Positions 17,814-25,260 of a stretch of 64,000 nt of DNA are shown here, piece after piece. Positions within the stretch are counted from its first letter, which is position 1; the number at the start of each line of letters is the position of its first letter. The notes below the pieces were generated by a model. The model did no database searches. It was not told the DNA's origin and was given only the letters and a program-made list of their open reading frames with translations. The position numbers were made by a program, and so were the translations under genes. Origin of the DNA: UMGS1370 sp963557065 (GTDB lineage: Bacteria; Bacillota; Clostridia; Lachnospirales; Lachnospiraceae); assembly GCA_963557065.1 (NCBI GenBank), contig CAUWCT010000001.1:124001-188000 (forward strand), read 5' to 3'.

Positions 17814-19545
17814 CTCCCTCGCTCCTCTCAATTGGCAAAAGAATCTCCACGCGTGTTCCCACACCCTTTCTGCCCTGTATTTTCATCTCACAAGCATCCT
17901 TATACAATATATGCAGCAAACGTTCCGTATTAACCAGCCCCATATGCGTGTGGTAGATGTCGTCCGTCTCCTCTTTTGTACCCCTTTGTGTCCTTATCTC
18001 TTCTTCCTCATCAAAGCCAACGCCATCGTCCTCCACAACAATCAGAAGACGTTCCCCCACCTCCCTGACCTCTACAATGATTCTGCCATCCGTTTCCTTT
18101 GGCTCTAAGCCATGAGAAACTGCATTTTCTACCAACGGCTCAATCAAAAGCTTTGGAACCAGATCGTCCTTCACCGCTTCGCTTCCATAACGGATTTCAT
18201 AGGTAATCTTTTGTGCATAACGGCTGTTTTGCAAAAAAAGATAAAAATCGACGAGCTCCAGCTCCTCCCGCAGCGGAATCTTGATCTTTTTTTCCCGGAA
18301 TATCTTTCCCTGCATTAGCTTTGAAAACGCATGCAGTCCCTGATATACTTCCTCGCAACCGGCCAGCTTTGCCCTTAATCCAAGCATCGCAAGAATGTTA
18401 AATTGAAAATGTGGGTTCATCTGCGACTGCAGATAACGCACCTGTGCCTGACTAGCAAGCAGCTCCTTTTCATATACCTGTGTGATTAAATACTGAATGC
18501 GCTCCGTCATCTCGTTAAATACCATACTAATTTCGTGAAATTCCTCAATAGAAAAATCATCCATGCGCGCATTCAGATTCTCCTGACCAAACGCTGCGAT
18601 TCCCTCTGCAACCTTCTTTAAAGGCTTGGTAAACCGATAGCTGGCACCCAAAACTGCCACTGCCACAAATGCCACGCCAAGAATCAAGACAGTGACAAAC
18701 ACAAAAATCACCTGCCTTAATCCGTCATATACATTGCTTATACTCACCGCAACAGACGACCGTAGCCCAAAGCCTCCCATTTGTACACTTAAAAGCTGCT
18801 GCTTTCCACCAATCTCCTTCTTTCCAATATATTCCGTTTTTGGTATTTCCTTCCACCAATTCCCACTTTCCTGTGCGAAAGATAAAATCTCTCCTATCTC
18901 ATCAAACACCGCCCACTTTGCATCTTCATATTCAAACAGTTCTTCAAACAAAAGCCCTACCGCCTGTTCGTCTATCACTACAATGCAGACTCCCATCTGA
19001 CGCATCTGATCATTATATATCCGAAGGCAGAGGTTTAATTTATCTTTTTTTGAAATAAACTGGTACTGTCTGCCGCTCTCCTTAAATTCTAAAAGCATCT
19101 GCTGATACCACGCATCCATTTCCATCCCGTTGCGCACCGTAATCGGATAATAATGTTCCTTGATAAAGTGGTCCCTGTTATTAAATAGATAAACACTCTC
19201 GATAAATGGCCGACTTTGCATAATCAGATTACGCTCTGAGAATAAATCCATGCTGTAGTGAAGCTGCTTTTCCATCTCATCTTCCTTATAGCTGTTCTTC
19301 TCAAAAAAATCCTGCAGGACAATGCTTTGGCGTAATGCAATCGCTCCGTCTTGCACAAACTGCACCTTATTCTGAAACTGTTCGTTTGTCGTTGTAAGAA
19401 TATATTCTATGTCCTCCTTCGCCTTCTCGGAGGAATAATACAAAAATGTTACTAACAGCGCCATTCCAAGCAACAGCATTGCGCAGACCGACGTCGCCGT
19501 CATCCATATCGTAATCTCTGTACTAAGCTTTCGTTTCTTCCCCAT
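17806..19545 (-). CDS. YesM-type sensor histidine kinase
   Basis: 579 residues. Membrane helix 1 is at about 12-34, an extracellular sensor region of ~245 residues follows, then helix 2 (VIFVFVTVLILGVAFVAVAVLGASY, about 285-310), HAMP, a His_kinase domain and an HATPase_c domain with NAVSHGLEP (N box) and DDGVGF (G1). The phospho-acceptor is His379 in SQMNPHFQFNIL; the usual NPHFLYNTL motif has Gln-Phe-Asn instead. It overlaps the regulator gene by 8 bp. In this family the extracellular part reads sugars or sugar-loaded binding proteins. Confidence 0.93.
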   Translation of the reverse strand: MGKKRKLSTEITIWMTATSVCAMLLLGMALLVTFLYYSSEKAKEDIEYILTTTNEQFQNKVQFVQDGAIALRQSIVLQDFFEKNSYKEDEMEKQLHYSMDLFSERNLIMQSRPFIESVYLFNNRDHFIKEHYYPITVRNGMEMDAWYQQMLLEFKESGRQYQFISKKDKLNLCLRIYNDQMRQMGVCIVVIDEQAVGLLFEELFEYEDAKWAVFDEIGEILSFAQESGNWWKEIPKTEYIGKKEIGGKQQLLSVQMGGFGLRSSVAVSISNVYDGLRQVIFVFVTVLILGVAFVAVAVLGASYRFTKPLKKVAEGIAAFGQENLNARMDDFSIEEFHEISMVFNEMTERIQYLITQVYEKELLASQAQVRYLQSQMNPHFQFNILAMLGLRAKLAGCEEVYQGLHAFSKLMQGKIFREKKIKIPLREELELVDFYLFLQNSRYAQKITYEIRYGSEAVKDDLVPKLLIEPLVENAVSHGLEPKETDGRIIVEVREVGERLLIVVEDDGVGFDEEEEIRTQRGTKEETDDIYHTHMGLVNTERLLHILYKDACEMKIQGRKGVGTRVEILLPIERSEGDV

Positions 19546-19786
19546 ATGCCCCGCCTTTTCTCCGTAAAACTACAGATATTTTAACATGCAACGTTCAAAA
19601 ATACAACGAAAATACACCTACAGAATACTCTCTGACAGACATAGTGTCCCCCTATCACGTTACACCGCAAGGGCAAAAGAATGGATAGATCAAAATGAGT
19701 TATCCATACTAATCTAAGAAGCCTAGCGCTTTAAGCGACATATCTTCTCGAAGGCCATTTTCCGCTACCTTTGTACTCCCCTCAAA

Positions 19787-19811
19787 ATAACAAAAGGTCC
19801 CTGAAGGACCT
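19787..19811 (-). terminator. Intrinsic terminator of the AraC gene
   Basis: On the minus strand AGGTCC-TTCA-GGGACCT followed by TTTGTTATTTT. The stem begins within the stop codon of the AraC-type gene. The rest of 19546-19786 has no gene or clear signal. Confidence 0.7.
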
Positions 19812-20766
19812 ACTTTTTGACTGCCACCCCATTTTGCAGTTTCTTAAACTGTCTGGGCGAGATGGAAAATGCCTGCTTAAATGCCCTATAAAATGTAGAA
19901 TAGTCGGCAAATCCTACCTGCTCTCCAATCCGCTCTAATGGCTCTCCACTGATAACCAGCGTTTTGGCTGCAATCAAGCGACGCTGGGTTACATAACGGT
20001 AAAAACTGACGTCCATTTTTTCACTAAACAAACGGGAAATAGCTCTCTCGCTGATATAAAAATGGCTGGCAGCCAGTTTTAATGTTATTTTTTCTGCCAG
20101 ATGATCTTCAATATAAGCAATCAGTTCATCCAGAAGTTCTTTTTTCTCTGTCAACGGCTCAATGGCCTTGCTATGCCTGCAGGCTCTGGCCAGATGAACA
20201 AAAAGCTGGATGGCTATGGAAGACATACATGCCTCAAATCCCTCCTGCCTGGTAACCGCCTCTTTACAGGCAGATTCAAAATATCGGCCTAAATATTCCC
20301 ATCCGCTGTCTTTGGTTCTTAAAAGAACTGGTTCTTCTAACGGGGAAAAGTTCATATTTTTCTTCATCTCATTTATAAAATCCGGCTGAATCCACATCAC
20401 ATATCTGGAATAGGGCTCTACCAGCTGATCCAGATACAAAGGCCTGTGACTGATTCCTGGAGGCACAAACACAATGTCTCCTCTTCCCACCCGGTATCGG
20501 TCTGCTCCCAGCAAATACTGAACATTTCCACTCTGACAATACAAAATCTCATAGAAGGTATGGCTGTGAAGCTGAATATTGTCCTTTGTATCATTTACAT
20601 CTTCATGACAGTCTACTGCCTTGGAATCCATCTCTAATTCCTGATAAAGATTGGACAAAATTTCACCTTCTGCAATCATCGCTTTTTGCAATTCTTCATT
20701 GCTGATTTCCGCACGTTTGTGTGCTAAAACCAGTTCCCTGTATTTTTTTGCTTCTGATAATTTCAT
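19810..20766 (-). CDS. AraC-family regulator with N-terminal cupin
   Basis: 318 residues from MKLSEAKKYRELVLAHKRAE, with AGGAGG seven bases ahead. The middle (about 75-160) is a cupin ligand-binding domain (HSHTFYEILYCQSGNVQYLLG...PPGISHRPLY). The C-terminal ~100 residues hold two helix-turn-helix motifs ending VGFADYSTFYRAFKQAFSISPRQFKKLQ. It is divergent from the transporter-amidohydrolase-creatininase genes and should activate them on binding a small ligand; matching 21-bp direct repeats lie at 20849-20890. Confidence 0.9.
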   Translation of the reverse strand: MKLSEAKKYRELVLAHKRAEISNEELQKAMIAEGEILSNLYQELEMDSKAVDCHEDVNDTKDNIQLHSHTFYEILYCQSGNVQYLLGADRYRVGRGDIVFVPPGISHRPLYLDQLVEPYSRYVMWIQPDFINEMKKNMNFSPLEEPVLLRTKDSGWEYLGRYFESACKEAVTRQEGFEACMSSIAIQLFVHLARACRHSKAIEPLTEKKELLDELIAYIEDHLAEKITLKLAASHFYISERAISRLFSEKMDVSFYRYVTQRRLIAAKTLVISGEPLERIGEQVGFADYSTFYRAFKQAFSISPRQFKKLQNGVAVKK

Positions 20767-20848
20767 CGCCTGCCTCCTGAATATCCTTGTAGTTTTTTCG
20801 TTATGTGAAAAACCAGTATCCACACTATATCGTAATTTGTCGATATTT

Positions 20849-20897
20849 GCAATATTATATGCAATATTTGTAATAGTAATTGTAATACTGGTATAGT
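20849..20897 (+). promoter_or_regulatory. Probable AraC operator and promoter of the GPH operon
   Basis: GCAATATT at 20849 and 20861, then GTAATAGT at 20870 and GTAATACT at 20882. The two pairs are 21 bp apart, two helical turns, as expected for an AraC dimer contacting four half-sites on one face. The repeats end just before TATAGT (20892-20897), so the proximal site overlaps the -35 position, typical of class II activation. Confidence 0.6.
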
Positions 20898-20993
20898 ATG
20901 CTTAACTCATCTGATACATGAGGCCTGAAAAACATAGTATCAACACTAAAAATACTGTTATGCAGCATTTCATTGCAGCAAGGAGGAAACGAG

Positions 20994-22379
20994 ATGAATG
21001 AGAAATCTGTACGTCCTTTTGGCGTAAAGGACCAGCTTGGTTATGTCTTCGGAGACATGGCCGGAAGTTTTGTAAACTTATTTGTAGACGCCTATTTCCT
21101 GACATTCTGTACCTATGTACTGGGAATTTCACCAGGATGGATGGCAGGCCTGTTCCTGGCAGCCCGTCTCTGGGACGCCATTAACGACCCGATTATGGGT
21201 TCCTTCCCTGACCGCTGGACTCTTGGAAAAAGCGGCGATAAATTTAAGCCGTGGGTAAAGCTGTTTATGATTCCGCTGGCTCTCTCCGGCGTCCTGTGCT
21301 TTGCCAACGTGCCATTTAAAGGCGTTGCCCTCCATGCATGGGTTGCATTTTCTTATGTATTATATGGCATGTGCTACACCGGAACCAGTATGCCTTTCGG
21401 CGCTATGGCAAGCGTAGTTTCTGCTGACCCAATCGACCGTTCCAAGCTTTCCAGAGCCAGAAGTATTGGCGGTACTTTAGTTGGAATCGGCGCTCTGTCT
21501 GTTGTTCCTGTCATTTGTTTTGACAAGGATTCCAACATTCTTCCAGGGCGTTTTACCATGGTTGCAGTTGTGTTTGGCATCCTCTGCGTTGTTTCTTATC
21601 TGCTTTTATGCAACCTGACTGTAGAGCGTGTCCGTCAGACAAATGTTTCCAAAGAGCCATTTAACTACGGAAAAGTATTAAAAGCTGCATTTAAAAACCG
21701 TCCTTTAATCGGCGTTATGATTGCAACTGTTGGAAGTATGCTGTACATCACCGGTTACAGCCAGTTAAAAAGCTACATTTACAAAGAATTTTATCAGGAT
21801 ACCAGCTTTATGACTCTTGCAAGCCTGGGTTCTCTGCCTGTTATGCTGATCTGCTTCATTCTGGTGCCAAAAATCGTAGCAAAATTTGGAAAAAGAACTG
21901 TAATTCTGGTTATGAGCACCTATAACCTGCTGCTTTCTTCTTTCATTTTATTCTTCCCTATTGAAAGTCCTCTGGTTTACACGGTTTTAAACCTGCTTGC
22001 TACCATTGGCCAGACTGCTTTCACCATTTTAATCTGGGCCCTGGTTACCGACTGTCTGGATTACAGCGAATGGAAGATGAATTTCCGTGCAGACGGAAGT
22101 ATGTACAGCTTATATACCTTCAGCCGTAAGATCGGTTCCACCATTGCTTCCACCGGCGCTGCATCCGCCCTTGCCGCCATTGGATACGTAGCCGGCGTAG
22201 GCGCAGTACAAAGCGCTTCAACCATTAACAATATCTACTACCTGGTAAATGCGATTCCGGTTATTACCTGTATTTTAGAGTTAATCGGTATTGGCCTTGT
22301 CTTTAACTTAGACAAAAAGAAAACTGCTGAAATGTACGCTGCCCTGGCAGAGCGCAGAAAAGCAGCCGGTCAAGAGTAA
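20994..22379 (+). CDS. GPH-family sugar/glycoside cation symporter (MFS)
   Basis: 461 residues from ATG 20994, AAGGAGG upstream. About eleven to twelve membrane helices. The N-terminal GYVFGDMAGSFVNLFVDAYFLTF and the loop RLWDAINDPIMGSFPDRW match the glycoside-pentoside-hexuronide family (MelB, XynB/GusB), in which the D-P-[IL]-x-G motif lies in the first cytoplasmic loop. It should import a glycoside or related polar compound with H+ or Na+. The neighbouring amidohydrolase and creatininase suggest that the substrate carries an amide or lactam, or is a lactone; not resolvable here. Confidence 0.9.
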   Translation: MNEKSVRPFGVKDQLGYVFGDMAGSFVNLFVDAYFLTFCTYVLGISPGWMAGLFLAARLWDAINDPIMGSFPDRWTLGKSGDKFKPWVKLFMIPLALSGVLCFANVPFKGVALHAWVAFSYVLYGMCYTGTSMPFGAMASVVSADPIDRSKLSRARSIGGTLVGIGALSVVPVICFDKDSNILPGRFTMVAVVFGILCVVSYLLLCNLTVERVRQTNVSKEPFNYGKVLKAAFKNRPLIGVMIATVGSMLYITGYSQLKSYIYKEFYQDTSFMTLASLGSLPVMLICFILVPKIVAKFGKRTVILVMSTYNLLLSSFILFFPIESPLVYTVLNLLATIGQTAFTILIWALVTDCLDYSEWKMNFRADGSMYSLYTFSRKIGSTIASTGAASALAAIGYVAGVGAVQSASTINNIYYLVNAIPVITCILELIGIGLVFNLDKKKTAEMYAALAERRKAAGQE

Positions 22380-22383
22380 TTCC

Positions 22384-22437
22384 TTCCGGCAAATAAATAA
22401 CTTTTTCCGGTAAACAACTGCTCTTTCCGGCAAACAA
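22384..22437 (+). repeat. Three direct repeats TTCCGGYAAAYAA before the amidohydrolase
   Basis: TTCCGG at 22384, 22405 and 22425, each followed by an A-rich stretch (CAAATAA, TAAACAA, CAAACAA), at 20-21 bp period. The last copy runs into the ribosome site AAGGAGG. They may be an operator or a slippage product. Confidence 0.5.
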
Positions 22438-22447
22438 GGAGGTTTCT

Positions 22448-23317
22448 ATGGGTAAAATTGATTTACACCTGCATTTAAGTTTTCATTCTATTCCAAAAAG
22501 TGATAAACTATTCATAAGCAGTTATGAGGAAATGCTGCCCCATTTAAAAGAACTGGGAATTGACAAAGGAGTGTTAATGTCCGGCGGAGAGACCCCTTCT
22601 CTCATGCCTATGGGTTCCAATGAGGAAAACTGTAACATTGCTGCCGCCGATCCAGTCCATTATACCTGGATGTGCAACCTGGATTATGATGGAAATCCAG
22701 AAACCGTCTACGCTCGGCTTCTGGCCTGCAAAGAAAAAGGAGCCATCGGCGTTGGTGAAGTCATCATAAACCGCAGACTAGATGATCCGTTTCTCCATGC
22801 AATGTTTGATGCTGCCGGAAAACTGGATCTCCCAGTTACCTTCCACATGAGTCCTGAAGCAGGCTACAGTTATGGCGTTGTGGACGATCCAGGCCTTCCC
22901 TTACTGGAAGCCTGCTTAAAGCGCCATCCCAATACCCGTTTTCTCGGACACAGCCAGGCTTTCTGGATTGAAATGAGCGGGGACGCCCCCACTGACAGAG
23001 AAAGCCGGAATCAATGGGGCAAAGGCCCTGTACTTCCAGGCGGACGGGTTCCCCAATTATTTGCAGACTATCCCAATCTCTATGGAGATTTAAGCGCCAA
23101 CAGCGCCGGCTGCGCGATTATGAGAGATCCGGAATTTGGATTGCAATTTTTAGAAACATACTCAAAACGGCTGTTTTTTGCCACCGATATGGTCAATACA
23201 GACATGGTCTTCCCCCTTGGACAGTGGCTGGATGAGCAGACGGCTGCCGGAAACTTAAGCCGCGAATCTTACGAAAAAATCTGCTTCAAAAATGCCCAGA
23301 GTGTCTTTGGTCTGTAA
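22448..23317 (+). CDS. Amidohydrolase-2 (TIM-barrel) family hydrolase
   Basis: 289 residues. Starts MGKIDLHLHLSFHS, whose H-x-H (7 and 9) is the first metal-binding pair of the amidohydrolase superfamily. Further likely ligands are in VTFHMSPEAG (about 135), FLGHSQAFW (about 165) and FFATDMVN near the C-terminus. Members of this family (PF04909) hydrolyse or decarboxylate lactones, amides and aromatic acids. No signal peptide, so cytoplasmic. It lies 68 bp after the transporter gene and is probably cotranscribed. Confidence 0.8.
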   Translation: MGKIDLHLHLSFHSIPKSDKLFISSYEEMLPHLKELGIDKGVLMSGGETPSLMPMGSNEENCNIAAADPVHYTWMCNLDYDGNPETVYARLLACKEKGAIGVGEVIINRRLDDPFLHAMFDAAGKLDLPVTFHMSPEAGYSYGVVDDPGLPLLEACLKRHPNTRFLGHSQAFWIEMSGDAPTDRESRNQWGKGPVLPGGRVPQLFADYPNLYGDLSANSAGCAIMRDPEFGLQFLETYSKRLFFATDMVNTDMVFPLGQWLDEQTAAGNLSRESYEKICFKNAQSVFGL

Positions 23318-23320
23318 AAA

Positions 23321-23336
23321 ATGGCTGAACTGTTAC
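23321..23336. repeat. Solo terminal-repeat sequence of the palindromic element family
   Basis: ATGGCTGAACTGTTAC is identical to the last 16 bases of the element at 30330-30479. No hairpins or second end lie nearby, so it is a relic or a recognition half-site. Read as codons it would add a false N-terminus to the following gene. Confidence 0.5.
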
Positions 23337-23374
23337 GATTTTACTTGCAGCCTGCAATGAAAGGAGAATCATTT

Positions 23375-24220
23375 ATGGAACTTCGTACCCGTATTCTGCC
23401 CCGTATGTTAAACAGCGAGGTAGAAGCCTACTTAAAAGAAAATGATATTATTATTGTTCCAGTTGGAACCGTAGAAATGCACGGCGGAATGCCGTTAGAC
23501 AGCGAAACCGTAATCAGCGAGGCTTACGCCCTTAAAATGGCAGAAGCCTGCAACGGACTGGCGCTGACCGGCCTGCCTTATTTTTATGCCGGCGCAACTG
23601 CTACCGGCAGAGGAACCGTTCAGGTATCTATCCGCCAGGGAATTGACTATTTAAGCGCCATTGCCCACAGCCTGCTGCGTCAGGGCTTCAAACGCCAGAT
23701 TTACATCAGCTTCCACGGTCCTGCCCACATGACCTGCAGCCCGATGGTACGCGACTTTTTTGATGAAACCGGCGTTCCCATCCTCTACATGGATTTAACC
23801 ATGCAGATGTTAAAAAATGCCAGAGACCTGTTTAAGAACATGGACAGCTTCCACGCCATCACCGTAGGCGCTTACCAGATCATGAACCGCCTGGAAGACG
23901 TGCCGTTAACTACAGAATACTTCCATCAAAAACCACAGACCTGCAAAGAATTTGACGACATTTTCGGTCTGGCTTACCAGAGCGCTGCCATTGGCTACTG
24001 CTTCGGCGCTCCAGAAGATCACATGAGCACCACTGCTATTCCGGATGAAGCAACCCGTAAGCGTCTGGCTGACGAAGGCCAGGAATTAATCGAAGCCCTG
24101 GTAAACCGCATGGATCTGCCTCACATTGCAGAACAGATGCGCTCCCTGGAAGCTTACAACAACGAAAATGAAAAAAAATACCCCTGGATGCCCAGCGCAT
24201 TTTGTAAAAGGCGGAATTAA
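23375..24220 (+). CDS. Creatininase-family metalloenzyme
   Basis: 281 residues from MELRTRILPRML, with AAAGGAG eight bases ahead; the upstream in-frame codons come from the solo repeat. The family metal motif is VGTVEMHGGMPLDSE (about 31-45: Glu, His and Asp ligands) with SFHGPAHM further on (about 127-134). Creatininase-fold enzymes open lactams or formamides, for example creatinine, mycofactocin precursor or F420/riboflavin intermediates. With the GPH transporter and amidohydrolase it forms a three-gene uptake-and-degradation unit under the AraC regulator; the compound is unknown. Confidence 0.85.
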   Translation: MELRTRILPRMLNSEVEAYLKENDIIIVPVGTVEMHGGMPLDSETVISEAYALKMAEACNGLALTGLPYFYAGATATGRGTVQVSIRQGIDYLSAIAHSLLRQGFKRQIYISFHGPAHMTCSPMVRDFFDETGVPILYMDLTMQMLKNARDLFKNMDSFHAITVGAYQIMNRLEDVPLTTEYFHQKPQTCKEFDDIFGLAYQSAAIGYCFGAPEDHMSTTAIPDEATRKRLADEGQELIEALVNRMDLPHIAEQMRSLEAYNNENEKKYPWMPSAFCKRRN

Positions 24221-24229
24221 GGCAACAAC

Positions 24230-24270
24230 AAAGGCGGATATCGAATCATACTATTTCGACATCCGCCTTT
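24230..24270. terminator. Hairpin terminator, usable on both strands
   Basis: AAAGGCGGATATCGAA pairs with TTCGACATCCGCCTTT around a 9-base loop. On the plus strand it ends the transporter-amidohydrolase-creatininase unit; on the minus strand it is followed by GTTGTTG and could end a transcript coming from the promoter at 24721-24749. Confidence 0.7.
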
Positions 24271-24716
24271 AAACTATCTCATCCATTGGACTGTAAAACC
24301 TCTCTTTTCGTTTTTTGAATTGTCTTACTGCTCTGCGATTTGTAATGCTGGTTTTGTGTCTTGGGAGAGTGCACTTACCATCTTATCAGACCGCCTAGCA
24401 TTTCCAATTTCTTTTGTAGTGTGTACCTTTTGCTGCTATTCACAACTGGTACTATCTATATGAAGTTTTCTCTCTTCCATCTCCTCTTACAAACTCACCC
24501 ATAATTTGTTCATTTTTACTTTTCATCCATTATCTGGCTCTGACAAGCTGTTTTCTTTAGGCTCCGATTTTCCCTGAGATAACTCTTACAGGCTTTTTGT
24601 TTCGGTATGATGGTTCCCTGGCTAAATCTTATCTTATATGGATAAGTTAACCGCTATTTATATTTCTGGTGGTCTGTACCTCCTTTTCTTAGATTTGTAA
24701 TGCTTTCTTTTGATGG
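24271..24716 (-). ncRNA. Candidate long non-coding transcript, unrecognised
   Basis: No convincing gene lies between 24271 and 24894. A consensus promoter reads leftward from 24721-24749 and the hairpin at 24230-24270 could end the transcript, giving about 480 nt. The strand is purine-rich. Short pairings are visible: TAAAACC at the 5' end with GGTTTTA near 24292-24298, CTTATC/GATAAG near 24630, and TAGTACC with GGTAC..ACTA near 24430-24465. The 13-mer AGCATTACAAATC occurs near both ends. The alternative is a decayed coding gene: one frame has a ~37-codon stop-free stretch. I recognise neither an RNA class nor a protein. Confidence 0.3.
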
Positions 24717-24720
24717 TTTT

Positions 24721-24749
24721 AGTATACTCCTTTCTCTCTATTTTGTCAA
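24721..24749 (-). promoter_or_regulatory. Consensus sigma-A promoter with A/T-rich upstream region
   Basis: On the minus strand TTGACA (24744-24749) and TATACT (24721-24726) are spaced by 17 bp. The 145 bases upstream (24750-24894) are about 85% A+T with repeated adenine tracts on this strand, which would act as an UP element. Nothing coding follows for 450 bases. Confidence 0.6.
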
Positions 24750-24894
24750 TACTTTTTATATTTTTTCTTTGTGTTTTTTGTTAGTTTTTCTATTATGTAT
24801 ATTTTTTATAATTATTTCTACTTTTATACATTATATTTCGTTTATTTTCTGATTATTTACATAATTTTCTATCTTTTTTTATTTTTTCCTATAT

Positions 24895-25260
24895 CTACAG
24901 TGCAAACCCACTCTTTTTATGTTTTACAAAATAGGGCCATTCATACGCCAGCATCACCCCCATAAGACAGCAATGTGCGATTCCCGGCATTCCCAGCATA
25001 GGAATCAAAAACGCTGCAAACACGACTCTGCTGCCAATTTGCAAAAAGTGCTGATCAGACACAGATTCATAGCGCCCCAACCTCTGACATATCCCTGCAG
25101 TCCATTGGAAACGCCTGGCAAAATCTACATAAAAAGGTAAGCACATTCATCGGTGATTGGCAATGTCAGCTGCAGCCTGGGCTTCATTTCCCACAAACCT
25201 CCCTACAATAATGGAGTCTTCTGCATTGTAAGTCAATTGGAACATATTTCCCAATTTCAT
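24895..25260 (-). pseudogene. MATE transporter remnant
   Basis: The start MKLGNMFQLTYNAEDSIIVGRF is the beginning of a MATE exporter and stops at TGA 25147. Immediately after, a second frame resumes with a MATE C-terminus (FQWTAGICQRLGRY...GSRVVFAAFLIPMLGMPGIAH) and ends at 24895. About 300 central residues are gone, so an internal deletion plus point decay left about 120 codons. It overlaps the stop codon of the intact MATE gene upstream and is probably a former third member of a tandem array. Confidence 0.8.

Noticed and set aside
24771..24965. 64-codon plus-strand frame rich in Phe/Tyr
   Set aside because: Produced by the A/T-rich tract upstream of the minus-strand promoter; no coding character.
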